From Orbilia blumenaviensis (lineage: Eukaryota > Ascomycota > Orbiliomycetes > Orbiliales > Orbiliaceae), in the NCBI GenBank assembly GCA_036872755.1, contig JAVHNS010000001.1, forward strand, positions 3,472,001 through 3,536,000: a DNA stretch of 64,000 bases. The letters run 5' to 3'. A program made the translations under genes and the position numbers. Shown in pieces: positions 25,337 through 36,632 of this stretch (its first letter is position 1; every line of letters begins with the position of its first letter). A model generated the notes under the pieces. It saw only the letters and a program-made list of their open reading frames with translations. It was not told the origin of the DNA and made no database searches.

Positions 25337-27108
25337 CTAACGACTCAGTAAAGCCTCGATCTCCTCCAGATTCATGCCTTCCGTATCAGGGTATATCAGG
25401 TATATCCCAGCCCACCCCACCGTGCAGATGACTGCAAACAGCATGAAGGTAGCGACAGCTCCCATATTATCCATTAAACCCAAGAATGTTTCCCCAATAA
25501 TAAAGTTGCTGCTCCAGTTACACGCTGTTGCAATAGCGGTCCCCAAAGATCGAACAGACATAGGGAAGAATTCTGCTTGTTGCCATGGAACATTCCCAAT
25601 ACCCGATGCATAGGACGCAACGTAAAATGTCGTCGAGAACAAAATAACATATGCATAAAATGACGATGCGGGATCTGCGTTAATAGCCGACTTTTCCTCG
25701 TGTATTGCGGATACGTCTTGTGTCGGCAGATTGTGAAATCCGAATGCTGCGGCTAAAAGTCCAATCGCCATCATCGGAACCGAGTACAACAGTAACCTTC
25801 GTTTCCCAACCCTCGGTATTAGTACCAACGATACCAATGTAAACGTAAAGTTTGTAGCAGCGACTGATAGTGATGTCAAAGTTGGACTCTCGAACCCAAG
25901 CATAGCATATATCAAGCTCGAGAAGTACATCAGGGCATTGAAACCGCAAAGTTGTTGAAACCCTTGGAGACCACCTGAGATAAGAAGGGCCCGACGATTG
26001 CTTCTTTTCCCAAATAAGTTTTTCCATTTTGCGGTCGTGCTGGCAAGCTCAGTTTCACTCCTCACACCTTGCTCAATACTACGCACAAGATGGGACAACA
26101 TTCGCCGGTCAGCTGCATTAGACTCATCCTGGTTAATCCCATAGACACGTGCGAGAATCGATGTGGCTTGTTCAATGTAGCCGTGCTGAACCAGCCATCG
26201 CGGGGACTCTGTGTAACGTTATGTGAGCTCTTCTAGATCTGCATACAAAGCGGGTCAATTGAGATTTAGGTACTTACCAGGTAAAAAGAACAGAAGGCCA
26301 ATCTGGATAGTGGCCGGAACACCGCCCAGAAGGAACATGGGACGCCATCCAAACGGTGTTTGGGAATACCAATAACCAATTAGATATGCCACAATCTGGC
26401 CAAGAGTAATGAATACGGTATTGAGGGTATTTAGTCGTGATCGTAGATGGGCTGGTGAGAGTTCAGTAATATACATTGGAACCACAGCGCTCCCAGCACC
26501 CACTCCCAACCCTATTTCAGTAGTATATTAGATATAATTTGCCTTCCCATACTCAGGGTCATCCATTCGAGATACTTACCAACTATAAACCTGCCAACAA
26601 CAAGCCCCTGAACTGACTGGGCCCAGCTCTGCCAAACAGCACCCAATATGAACACCACAGCAGCTGCGAAGATAGCCTTCTTCCGCCCATATTCAGATAC
26701 TGGTCCCGAGCCTAAGGACGATATAAGTGCGGATATAGATGTAATGGAAGTGACGAGTGACTGCTGTGCTATGGTCAGAGCAGGTATCGGGGATGTCTCT
26801 GGTGGGTTCGCAAGCTGTAAAAGAGCAGAGCTGATTATCGCGGTATCATCTACGGTAGTATTTTAGTTCCCAGTCTATGGAGGTAATATAGGGTATGGTT
26901 TAGCCTTACAGCCAAATAGCAGCCCTGATATCCCGGCGCTCACAACCAACAACCAGACCCAAATCCCAGGCTCTCCACGCACTAACTTGGATGCTTCTTC
27001 GACATCATTGTCCGACCCAAGGAGGGCGTCGTCGTCGCGAGCATCGTTATAGTCGGGGCCATGCCCATCTCGAGATATAGCGGACATCTCTATCGGACCA
27101 TCGGGCAT
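25337..27108 (-). CDS. MFS sugar transporter, probably myo-inositol (ITR) type
   Basis: Twelve-span major facilitator of the sugar porter family, plasma membrane, proton symport expected. Exons 27108-26910, 26849-26580, 26511-26278 and 26208-25337 join in phase to 524 residues. Family marks: GLLFGYDTAIISSALL split by intron 1, loop SEYGRKK, GRFIVGLGVGAGSAVVP across intron 2, PESPRWLVQHGY across intron 3, GLQGFQQLCGFNALMYFSS, and the terminal PDTEGMNLEEIEALL. The segment ASGIGNVPWQQAEFFP and the following RSLGTAIATACNWSSNF resemble fungal myo-inositol transporters more than hexose transporters, but substrate cannot be settled by reading. The N-terminal ~45 residues are acidic and cytosolic. 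It is divergent from the M28 aminopeptidase gene, sharing an 860-base promoter region, and is near the GH31 and GH55 genes, which fits uptake of released sugar (inference). Confidence 0.9.
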
Positions 27109-27971
27109 ATGTGCATTACTAGCGTAGCAGATAGATGGTACATGGACGAGTCCTTGGTGCGGCGCGTGAGCCGAAGCAAGGCGATTACCCTATCCAGCCA
27201 CAACACAACTTTTGCAACAAACCGAAACACAGTCCAGTTGCGGAGAGGCAACCTAATAGGGGCGATTCTTTGTGCGATTTGCTTTAGTGAAGAGAATTGA
27301 TTCGCATGATTATCGAAAGTTGGACACCTTCATCAGAACTACCCAGTAGTCATAATTTTGATTTCGTTCTCGAAGCAGAGGACAACTCGGGAGCTTGAAG
27401 CTCCCCCAGCCCTTCTTTAATAATCCCTCGAATCTCAACTTCCCAATGAGGAACAACCTAGATAGCATACCCTAGCTAGGCCTATCAACAGTGACAGGCG
27501 GGGCTTAGAGCCAAGGTTCTACCAGTACCCGCATACCAATGAGCGTCCAAGAGTTACTCAAGGTCTTGGTGTAACCCTCGAAGAAATATTCGAAATGCCC
27601 CACCATCCTACGCGGGAAGGTATTAGGGAAGAACGCGCATTCAGCTTCTCAATTCCTCATCATGTGTATCCTAGTATGCTCGAAATCGATGAGGAACCGT
27701 CTTTTGCCATCCTGACTAGGAACATTTTGATTATGCGATGCCCTTGGCGATTCTCCCTTGTATGCCGTTCTACTGCAGAATTGTCTCTCGTAGTGCAGGC
27801 GTATGAGGTTTTTAGAGATACAGCGGAGGTCTCGAGGTTGGCGAAGTGCTTATAAGAGCCCGACTGCCCTCGAAAATTATCGGAGTTTTATAATGACCCG
27901 AAGTATATCTACGCTTGGAGCAAGGGTAGGATTATTGTAATAGGTTAAATATCTATCTTAAAATATTCAAG
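27109..27971. other. Divergent promoter region (transporter / aminopeptidase)
   Basis: About 860 bases between two divergent starts. It contains GCGGAG (27240-27245) and GCGGGG (27498-27503), which match the CreA/Mig1-like consensus SYGGRG, but such sites are expected several times by chance in this length. An 86-codon + frame (27595-27855) has no recognisable domain. Confidence 0.5.
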
Positions 27972-29541
27972 ATGAAGGTTAGATATGCCAGCATTGTCGC
28001 GGGTTGGATCGTCTGCGCAAATGCAGCGGTCATGACACCCCCCCTCGATTCGGAGGGAATGCAAGCTCTTGTGACCAAAGAGAAGTAATTCACCTATTCA
28101 CAAAACATTTCCTTGTTTCACATCTAACGTCGACTCCTGCTTTAGACTTCTGAGCAATCTCAAGGATCTCGACCGTATCGCAAGCGAGAATGGCGGAAAC
28201 CGCGCTTTCGGTCTTCCAGGATTCACCGCGTCGTTAAATTATGTCAAGTCCCACTTGGCTACCTCTAAAAAATTCAAGTGGTGGACCCAAGATTTCCAAA
28301 CGAGATTCCGCCAGCAAGCTGTTAGCTTCACAGTCGCAGGAAAGAAGTACTACGTTGCCAGCATCAACTATTCCGCCAATGGACCAGATACAACCTTTGA
28401 CGTCACAGCCGAGGTAGTTAGGGGTCCAGTCGGCGCTGATGCATGCACCTCTGGCGCATACTCCACACTCGACGTAAAAAACAAAATTGTCATTGTGGAC
28501 CGTGGCGATTGTCCAGATGGCCAATCCGTTGTTTCTCGTCTGCGCCCTGCAGTTGATGCCGGTGCCGCCGCCATAATAATTCACATGGATACACAAGCGG
28601 GCAGCGATACCCTCCGCAACAGCATCCTCCAAGTTTCCGATCCCCAAACCTTCCGTCCTACCGCATTTATGGACTACAAGGATGGTCTCTCTCTTCTATC
28701 TCTTCTCGAGGCTGGAGAGTCTGTTTCCGCGAGATTTGTCCAGACATACGTCGAAGAAATGCGCACAACCCAGAACCTCTTCGCAGAATCCATTGCCGGA
28801 GACCCAAATAATGTTATCATGATGGGTGCCCATCTCGACTCCGTTCAGGACGGACCTGGAATTAACGATGACGGCTCTGGGACATCTCTCCTCATTACCA
28901 TCTTCCATGCTCTTCAGAATTACCGTCCAAAGAATAAGATCCGTCTTGCTTGGTGGGGCGCTGAAGAACTTGGACTTGTTGGCTCCAAGTACTACACTTC
29001 CAATCTCTCCAAGGCAGAGGCGAACGCCATCTTGCTATACCTCAACTTCGACATGGTTTCTCGAGGTTACTACGGTGTCTTCGATGGCGATGGCAAGACA
29101 CACGGCCTTGCTGGCCCACCTGGCTCTGATGTGATTGAAAAACTCTTTATCGACCACTTGGTTGCTAAGGGAATCCCTCTTACTGCTGCAGTCTTCACAG
29201 GCGGTAGTGATTATGCTAGCTTCATGTCCACCCTCAAGAAGCCTGTTGGTGGAATGCACTCCGGGACAGGCGTTGCCCAGGACCCGTGCTACCATAGAAG
29301 ATGCGATACCTATTCAAATGCGAATGGAACACATTTGGAGGTTATTGCGAAGGCAGCCGCGCATGTTCTTAGTGTTTTGAGCAATGAGGGACAGAAGATC
29401 ATTCCAAAGGCGCTTATGGAACCCAGCATGGAGGGTAAGATGAGGATGGACATGGTGGATTCGTTCCCTTGGACTTTTGTCGAGGGCGAGGAGCACTTAG
29501 CCGTTTGCGGGGGACACGATAACCACTATTTGGAACAGTGA
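27972..29541 (+). CDS. Secreted M28 zinc aminopeptidase with PA domain
   Basis: Removes N-terminal residues from peptides outside the cell (leucine aminopeptidase / aminopeptidase Y group). Two exons, 27972-28084 and 28146-29541, 502 residues. The N-terminus (MKVRYASIVAGWIVCANAAV) is a signal peptide. A protease-associated domain spans about residues 125-230, including IVIVDRGDCPDG and AGAAAIIIHMD. The M28 catalytic core follows, with the five expected zinc ligands: His267 in GAHLDSV, Asp279 in GINDDGSG, Glu312 in WWGAEELG (Glu311 beside it the general base), Asp340 in LNFDMVS and His421 in CYHRRCDT. Nothing is missing, so it should be active. The start ATG is the first after a short AT-rich leader and directly gives the signal peptide. 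Divergent from the sugar/inositol transporter gene. Convergent with the GFG-repeat gene. Confidence 0.93.
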
Positions 29542-30458
29542 GTACGGTACCCGATTACTCAAGGAAAGTATGATCATGATGTAAATACCCCAAAGCCCAG
29601 GGACTCTGGGCGAGATGTAAAAGCTGGTGATACCCTTTTGTATATATGCATATAAATTGATAATTTATCTTGGAGATACACGGACTTGATTAAATTAACC
29701 TCATTAATATTATTATATCTTTATGATCAGCTGATCGATAGTAACGAATCCATACCCCTAATAGCTTTGATAAAACTTGGCTCAATTCCGAAGGGTTTGC
29801 AATTGCTGGTAGACAATCTGGAAACAGACTATGGTTAGTCTTAGGTAGTCTCGTAAGTCTATAGCTTATCTAGCAGAAGCAAAATACAACAATACCAAGA
29901 ATAGGGGCACACTTCGGAAAGTATACGCTATGTCGTAGAATATTAATATAACTAACCAAGTGAATCCTGGTATTTACCTGAGAAAAGCTCTTTAAAATTT
30001 TACAAACGGGAGCTTTGGTTTGCTTAAGGTAATATTCTGGTTTGACGCTTGCGTGAATCTCCGGATCTTTACGAATGACGGTTTTCTACTGCTTGTGATT
30101 CCCTTGGTAAGTTCGATGGAGGTCGTATAAGAATTACGATGGGACTAGAGTAGTAACGAATCAATAAATTTCACTTTCTAGAAATCTAAACATACAAGGA
30201 AAGCTTAGGAATTTCGGGGGATATTCCGAAATGAAAACGAGAAGGTTGCGAGAAGTTTCTCGCAATGGATCACTGGAGCCAAAAAAATCATTGATTCGCG
30301 CATAGGTAGACTAAATAAGGCTCTAGGAGAGTCCGCACATAGTCTAGGACAGGCAAGAGATTAAAAGTTGCCGATATGGGAGTTAAAGTTGAGTCACAAG
30401 TACTACTCCAGGAGATGAACCCGTCATCAAATGGCTAGCAATACCAACCGAGTACAGA
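29542..30458. other. Convergent intergenic region
   Basis: About 0.9 kb of AT-rich sequence between the converging aminopeptidase and GFG-repeat genes. No gene, RNA or repeat recognised. Confidence 0.6.
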
Positions 30459-31555
30459 TCAAGCGCCTCCACCTGGGCGAACAGCATAAACACTGTCACT
30501 AAGCCCATATAGCGGCACTTTACCTTTAGATCCACGGTTAAGCTCATTCACTTTTCCCGGGGCTTGGTTACCAAAGCCAGTTGTCTGAGTAGCTGTCTGA
30601 GTAGCTGTCGGAAAGGGAGATCCAAAGATCCCTGTCGGGCGCGGCTGATCCCCACTCCCAAAGCCTTGAGTCCCGCTTCCAGAGGTCTGTTGATTTCCTC
30701 CTCCAAAGCCCTGAGCCCCGCCTCCAGAGGTCTGCTGAGTTCCTCCCCCAAAGCCCTGAGTCCCACTTCCAGAAGCCTGCTGAGTTCCACTTCCAAAGCC
30801 TTGACCTCCACCTCCAAAACCCTGTTGAGTTCCACCCCCAAAGCCTTGTTGAGTTCCACTGCCAAAGCCTTGCTGTGCTCCGGTACCAAAGCCTTGCTGT
30901 CCTCCAGTACCAAAACCTTGCTGGTTTCCAGCGCCAAAACCTTGGTTTCCAGTGCCAAACCCTTGTTGGTTCCCAGAGCCAAAGCCCTGTTGATTGCCGC
31001 TGCCGAAGCCTTGTTGATTGCCGCTGCCAAAGCCGCCGAAAGACTGGTGTCCACCATTTACACCCGAGGTTGGAGTGTCAGTGTTGGGTTTAGGTTTGCC
31101 TTCGTCATCATCATCATCATCAGCCGCGTCGATATCGCCTTGATCTTCGTCGTCAGAAGAAGTTGCCTTGATAGTAAAAATCAATGATCCATCGTCACCT
31201 AGGACCAGTCTGAAGGCAGTCCAGACACATATCCCGGTATCCCTCGCGTTTAACTTGGCAAGAATATCGACCAGCATCCTTCGTTTGTAGTGTGTGGTAG
31301 TACTCATTGGGTCCATATTAAAACCTTGTTGCGGGATATCGTTGACATCAAGCGGGAGGGCGACCACATTGAGGGAATACCAGTCCTTGTTGGTCTTTTC
31401 ATGAGGGATTGAAAGTTGGTAGGCTGCGGCGGGACCATAAGTGACGTATCTGAGCTAAAAAAATTAAAATAAAAAAATGAATATTAGGCCTATTAGGAGG
31501 GTAAACTGATGGACTTCGGAGGCTGCGCGAAGTGAGCTCTTACCCAGTTCGCCAT
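30459..31555 (-). CDS. Unrecognised protein with Gly-Phe-Gly/Gln repeat tail
   Basis: Exons 31555-31544 (12 nt, MANW) and 31454-30459 encode 335 residues. I do not recognise the N-terminal ~100 residues, which look like a compact globular domain (WLRYVTYGPAAAYQLS ... RRMLVDILAKLNARDTG ... CVWTAFRLVLGDDGSLIFTI). An acidic stretch of Asp/Glu follows (about 103-123), then 14 units of the type GFGxGxQQ between about residues 143 and 275, and a Pro/Thr-rich end. GFG with Gly/Gln/Ser spacers resembles FG-nucleoporin or prion-like low-complexity domains; function is not implied. The start: the frame upstream of ATG 31555 is open only to a TAG at 31637, immediately before a strong pyrimidine-rich acceptor, so a 5' UTR intron is likely and the ATG at 31555 is the first usable one. 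An upstream coding exon cannot be excluded. Confidence 0.7.
30645..31040 (-). repeat. GFGxGxQQ coding minisatellite
   Basis: Tandem imperfect units of 24 bases (occasionally 21 or 45) coding for 14 GFG-containing units within the preceding gene. Unit sequence varies at the fourth and sixth residues (S, T, A, G / N, G, A, T), showing drift after expansion. Confidence 0.85.
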
Positions 31556-32476
31556 TCTGGCGTTATTCTGATTTGGTGTCTTGGTATATTTGATATGGAC
31601 ACTGATTCCCTTGCGTGATTGATCAAATCGTTGCTAGGAAGAAAAGTTTGAAAGGTAAGTGGTGATTGCTCCGAGATAGGTGGTCAGGGGTGGAAAGATA
31701 TACTCGCGATCAGGAACTGTTCTAGTTAGACAGGTAGTTGTGATTTTGCTCAAGACGTGTTCGAGGTACGATGTGAGTAGGCCTGGGACGTGTACTAGTA
31801 AGGAGGGAAAGGTAGGTAGATGGGAATCATACAAAGGCTTTATACGTCATTAGAACCGTTGTAATTTACACGCTGCAATCACTCAAACATGCTTTAAAAC
31901 GTGAAGGAATAATAGAACCAGATCATCAAGGCTGCGGACAGTGCTTAGGTGCTTAGGTAACTACCCATATATAATAATAGAAGGAAATGGGGGGGTTATA
32001 GAAATAGATTGTGCGAAGAGTGAAGCGAGGAAAACTTTCAAAACAGACTTTTACCCAAGGACCTGTATACCGATGCCAAACAAGTAGATTGTCTATATTA
32101 CATCTTCTTCCGTGCCGGTACTCCTCCTGTCGGGTTCGAGGCTCGCACCTCGCCTTCCACTGCTCCTTACACTTCGTCTTCGCTGTGGGGGTGTATCTGT
32201 CGCAGGAGAACCCGTGCTTCCGCCCTCACCTCTATAGCTATCCCTTTCAGGCGAGACATATGATGCCCTTTGCTTTCCTTTCGAATTCGACCTCGAGACA
32301 AAAGGTTCGGGACCATGAGAGGCGATGTATTCGTCTTCTTTTTGGTCGTTGTTTTAGTATGTGCGTATAGTCCGTTAAGAAAATAGAATAGGCATAATCT
32401 AACACTTATGGACTGGCCCCCCTCTTTAGACATGGGTTCGTTCTGAAGAGGAGAGGTCCAAGCCACATTCATAACA
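31556..32476. other. Intergenic / leader of GFG-repeat gene
   Basis: About 0.9 kb. Part of it (to about 31810) is probably the spliced 5' leader of the GFG-repeat gene; the rest contains the 3' region of the coiled-coil gene. Small frames there are not called. Confidence 0.5.
31838..31844 (-). promoter_or_regulatory. Candidate TATA box (TATAAAG)
   Basis: TATAAAG on the minus strand, 283 bases upstream of ATG 31555, preceded by a TGACGTA half-site. It fits a transcript with a spliced 5' leader, but single TATA matches are common in AT-rich DNA. Confidence 0.3.
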
Positions 32477-33967
32477 CTAGAAGTACTCTGGTCCGTAGTC
32501 CTCCTCTTCAAGCTCATGCATATGAGCATGGGTAGCTTTCTTGCTTTTAACCCCGTTGGTCCCATGATGAGATGCTATAGGTTCTGCCATCCAAAAACGA
32601 ATAGAAGACACCAAGATGAAAGAATCAACAAGACCGAACTTTCCCTTCCAAAACATGGCATCCAGGTACATATTGCAGAAAAGGGACCAAGACGATAAAA
32701 CTGGGAAAGGTTTAAGAATCGATGGGCTTACCTGCTCTCATCGTCTCTGCACTTCTTAGTCTATCCTCTAGATGGGAGATCGTCTTCTGTTGTTCGTAGT
32801 ATAGTCTCTTGACCTTATCGTACTTGAGCTTCAGGATCTCCTGTGGATATTCAGACCCGGTCGAGGCATGACCAGCAGGTGGGCCCGATACCCGCTTATC
32901 GCGAACACCATTAACGTTGGCGGCTGCGTTCTGTGCTTGCAGTTTGGCGACCTCATCTTCCAAGTCCTTGACCTTATTCTGCAAGGCCTCTCCGTCTTGT
33001 CGAGCCTCGTTGAGCGCATCATCTTTGTCTTGAAGAATATCTTCCTTGTCCTTTTCAGCAACATCTCTATCACGGAGGGCCTCATCTCGCTCTTGTAGAA
33101 TGGCGTCGCGCTCCTGTAGAATGGCTTCTCTCTCCTGAAGGGCCGAGTCTCTGTCTCGCAGAATCGAATCCCGTTCTTGTTCCAGGGTTTCACGCTCTCG
33201 TTCCAGCGTGTCCCGGTCCTGTTCGAAGGTCCCAATCTGTTGGATCAGTGCAGCCTTCTCCTTCGTAGCAGCAGCAAGATCTTGTGCAACTTGATCACGC
33301 TCCTTCACTAGGATATCTAGATCACGGTTCAACTCTTGGTTTTCGTTCCGGAGATTCTCAATTTCTTCTGTCTCCCCTCTTAAGGCTTCATTCTCCTTCG
33401 CCAATTGGTCGACTTGGGTTTCTTTCTGGAAGTAGAGCTTCTTGACCTTGTTGTACTTGGTCGTTAGAGTTTCCAGGTCCTGCACAGTGGCTGGGTCAGG
33501 CACTGGAGGGCGGTTTCGGAGCTACAATATCAAGGCTGTTAGTGTTGCCTCCCAACGCACAGATCTACCTGAGATCATCGGGGGCTTGTGTAACCACGTA
33601 CCTCCTCGTTTTCATCTTTCAGTCTTGCCTGTTCGTTCAAAAGGTTGGCCAATTTTCCTTCCAACTTGCGGAACTCGGCCATGATCCCCATCAGGTATTC
33701 CGCTGCCGGGGAGAGGTCGTGCGCTGCAAGTTGGGCATGCTTCGACTGTCCTTCGTGTGGCGGAAGGGGCGGGAGATCCTGGGGATGCACTTCATCCTGA
33801 TACTGGTCCTGCATTTCTTCGTCTTCGTCTTGTTGGGCGTACGACTGTCGATGATCGGGAAGTCCAACACCAGATGCAGATTCTTCGGTAGGAGCGGTAG
33901 ATGCACGGCGCGGGTCTGGTGTCTCGGATGTTGCAACGTCGGGGACAGATTCAGTGGCAGTAGCCAT
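32477..33967 (-). CDS. Long coiled-coil protein with heptad repeat array
   Basis: Exons 33967-33602, 33521-32732 and 32583-32477 join in phase to 420 residues. Residues 1-80 are Ser/Thr/Pro/acidic and disordered. From about residue 85 (SPAAEYLMGIMAEFRKLEGKL) to about 320 the protein is almost continuously coiled coil, and residues 226-302 are eleven contiguous seven-residue units (such as DTLERER, ETLEQER, DSALQER, DAILQER, DEALRDR). The motif KYNKVKKLYF at about 144 recurs as KYDKVKRLYY near 352, so the protein has two related KLY segments flanking the array. The C-terminus is acidic (HELEEEDYGPEYF). No motor, GRIP or PH domain is visible. A scaffold or tethering role is a fair guess for such a protein but the sequence does not say where. 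The last intron is supported by phase and by the conserved style of the terminal peptide. Confidence 0.82.
32982..33212 (-). repeat. Eleven tandem 21-base units coding heptads
   Basis: A 231-base segment of the coiled-coil gene in which the reading frame repeats every seven codons without gaps (residues 226-302). The units share an xxLxxER-like pattern, with Leu or Ile at the core position and ER, DR or DK at the end. Confidence 0.75.
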
Positions 33968-34331
33968 TCTTGGAGTAGCAGTGGTACTAGCGGTTCTCGA
34001 GACAGATATCGATCGCGAGTTCGCGGTAGATGACGAGACCGATGAGTTGCGCCGGATTCTGATCCGAACAACACGCGGGTTGCGACGAGTTGGCGATGAT
34101 GTTGAGCGTGCTCGAGTGCGCGACGACGACGAGGCTGGCGACGGGGGATCAAGTCCGATTGGGAGGGAGGGGCTGCGGTGGTGGGAGATTGACCGACCGG
34201 GCGCCCTTGCTGATGGCGCTGTTACGGCAACGGAAATAGTAGACCTAAAATGGTGTGTCTCGTATTGGCGACAGTTCGACTGAGAAGCTTTGAAACCACG
34301 ATCTCAAAGGAGCGAGCCAGCGAGACCGAGA

Positions 34332-34363
<32 letters not shown>

Positions 34364-35565
34364 CCGATCCGATCCAATCCAACTCAGCTCAACGAAATAG
34401 ATTCGATTGGCTAAAGAATTGGAGAGAACAAAGGGAATCAATGGAATGTCGGCCGTAGGCGTAGACGAGCAACAGAAATGCAAAATGGCAAAATTGGGCT
34501 GGTAGGCGATCAGATCATGCAGGGAAAAGGGAGGGAAATTACGATGGTTCAAGATCCCGCGACATGGGAAAAGCGAGAAATCTGAATTAATCTGGGGGGT
34601 TGGCCCGCAGACAGTCCAGCTAAAGACGACAAGCCGTTGGGGGTGGCCAAAGGTGTGTGTGGCAGCACGGCACTAACCAGCTGGCCGGCAGTATGTATCG
34701 AATCGAATCTCTTGCGTCGGCCTGCGTCTGCTGTACTATGCTGTATCGATGCTGTTGATGTATGTATACGGTTTTCATTCAGTCTACTTGCAGGATGAAT
34801 TGCTCTAGAAGTTGCCTTGAATAGTCGGGAACCAAAGGTTCCCTCTTCCCCCCCCCTCTCGAAGATATATTTCTTTCCTGGTTCGTGGAACCCTCAAGTT
34901 TTCACATTTTGCAGAGCTTCCGAACACTGATGGCCTCAAATCACGGTGGTTGGTCCAGGTGACCATTGCATGTGCTTCCATGCAAACGAGCCACACCGAC
35001 CGGGGAGCCACGGCATCACGTCTGTGGCGATTCCCTGCAGAAGACCTGGTTTCAGTCGGACGCCATGGGAAGCCTTGCTTGTCGATAAAAGGAAGATACC
35101 GTTGTTGGAAGACAAAGACAGAAGGATCTCATTATGGAATATTATACAGCGGAATACTACTCCCAAAAGCCTGTAATAGGGAGAACAATGAAAAACACAA
35201 CTGTAGATTTAATAGAACGCCAACAATGTAAAGAATATTCCAACCGTTCCCGCTGAGAATGTGACGAGAAAGTCCCCACATGTGCACACTGCACATTCAC
35301 CGACCTTCTTTCAATGAACGGAATGCATATGTGAATGTGAACGACCAAAAAGACTTTTCCAGAAGACCAAAACAGACAGACAGAAGCGAGCAACAGAATC
35401 CCGACCAACAAACAAAAAAAAGAAAGAAAAAAAAAGGAAAGAACTCCATCATGACCATGTCGTATCTCGACGAAGGGTATCGGCATAACGTAGATAGCGG
35501 AGCTTTAATGTCGTAGTGAGCCGGGCCCGGGCCTGGTCAACGGCCACCAGTCAAATAAGCCCCTA
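33968..35565. other. Intergenic, promoter side of coiled-coil gene
   Basis: About 1.6 kb. Contains a 30-base A run at 34333-34362 (T on the coding strand of the minus gene), about 370 bases upstream of its start, as often seen in nucleosome-poor fungal promoters. No gene recognised. Confidence 0.55.
34333..34362. repeat. Poly(A) run of 30
   Basis: Thirty consecutive A on the + strand. Its position upstream of the minus-strand coiled-coil gene suggests a poly(dA:dT) promoter element rather than a retrotransposed tail, since no gene copy precedes it. Confidence 0.8.
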
Positions 35566-36632
35566 TCAGAAACGAAGATGCCAGGAATCAGCATCGGATT
35601 CTTCCGCGGCAGGCAATGCGAAGTCATCAAGGTCATCCAAGAGACCATCCAGATTCAGACACTCGGCATCTGAAGTCGGTGCTCGTTTGTATCGAGCGAT
35701 ATCCTCGAGATATAGATCCCCACTCACGCTCAATGGAGGCAAGGATTCTGTGACGACCAATTCGCCAACTGAATGAGGGCCTTCCTCGATCAAGCCACCA
35801 GCTGAGGATTCTGTCACGAGATCGCTATTCTCGCCAATCCAGAGCGACGGTGCCCCACGCAGCGACATAAAATCCCCCCACGGATCTGTACCCCCAAATC
35901 CAAACACTGTGAATCTCAAGAGATTCAGGCTGGTCTGTTGGCTCCGTCCACGCACCCAACTATTCCTTCCTAGCAATTGCATCCTTCTTGCATGATGTTG
36001 AGCTTTGGTCGAAGAGAACGGTAAGCGGGTTGCTAACTTTTGGACAGCAACCCTTCTCGCAATCAATGGGTTTGTGGTACTCGAGATAGCGTTGAAAGGC
36101 TTCTTCGAATCCGTGACCGAAGTACCGGTACCAGTCTTTAGTTTCTGGTTGACGACAAGAGCAATGCCTCTGCCTGCAGGATATTGCTGTTGGAACATAA
36201 ACGAGATCTCGAGGAGTCTATCGAGGGTTGCTTTTCTTTGAGGGTGGGAGATTGATAAGGGCGAGCGCTTATTAAAGACCTGGAGAAACGATGGAGCAAT
36301 CTAGTCAGCTGGACCGGTTGCCGGAAACAGGATGCGGAGAAGATAAAGCTAGCTTGAAATACTGCATATGCATTACATGGAGGTTGAGCATAAATGCACT
36401 CAAGCAACTCCAAAAAACCCGCGGTTTGTGGAATCTGGAAACGAACCCCAGATCCAACCCAGTTTTTACCTAGCTTGCAGGAAGCGGGATCGGATTCCCA
36501 AGGATATCGATCACGCACTATGCTGAACGAAAGAGGGAAGGGGGGATTAACAAAAGCGCGATATAGGATGCTTACCTGGTCGTGGAATGGGGAGACCGGA
36601 GAGAATAGATCTAATTGTGGAGCGGATGCCAT
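35566..36632 (-). CDS. Hypothetical protein, 256 aa
   Basis: Two exons, 36632-36576 and 36279-35566, join in phase (CAG|GTAAGC donor, TCTCCAG acceptor, 296-nt intron) to 256 residues starting MASAPQLDLFSPVSPFHDQ-VFNKRSP. I recognise no family. The first ~140 residues are basic (repeated R/K, QKLATRLPF, HARRMQLLGRNSWVRGR); the C-terminal third is acidic with LDGLLDDLDDFALPAAEESDADSWHLRF. The basic-then-acidic design and the strong LDDLDDF cluster could suit a nuclear or RNA-associated factor, but this is speculation. A simpler model starts at ATG 36198 within exon 2 (210 residues); the longer one is preferred because the upstream frame is open to a good acceptor and the first exon has a near-perfect donor. 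The intron is longer than others in this window. Confidence 0.6.

Noticed and set aside
27240..27503. Two CreA/Mig1-like SYGGRG sites between transporter and aminopeptidase
   Set aside because: The consensus is expected about three times by chance in this length, so the sites carry no weight alone.
34333..34362. Poly(A) run as the tail of a retroposed gene copy
   Set aside because: No gene-like sequence precedes it on the + strand and no target-site duplication was seen; a promoter poly(dA:dT) tract is simpler.
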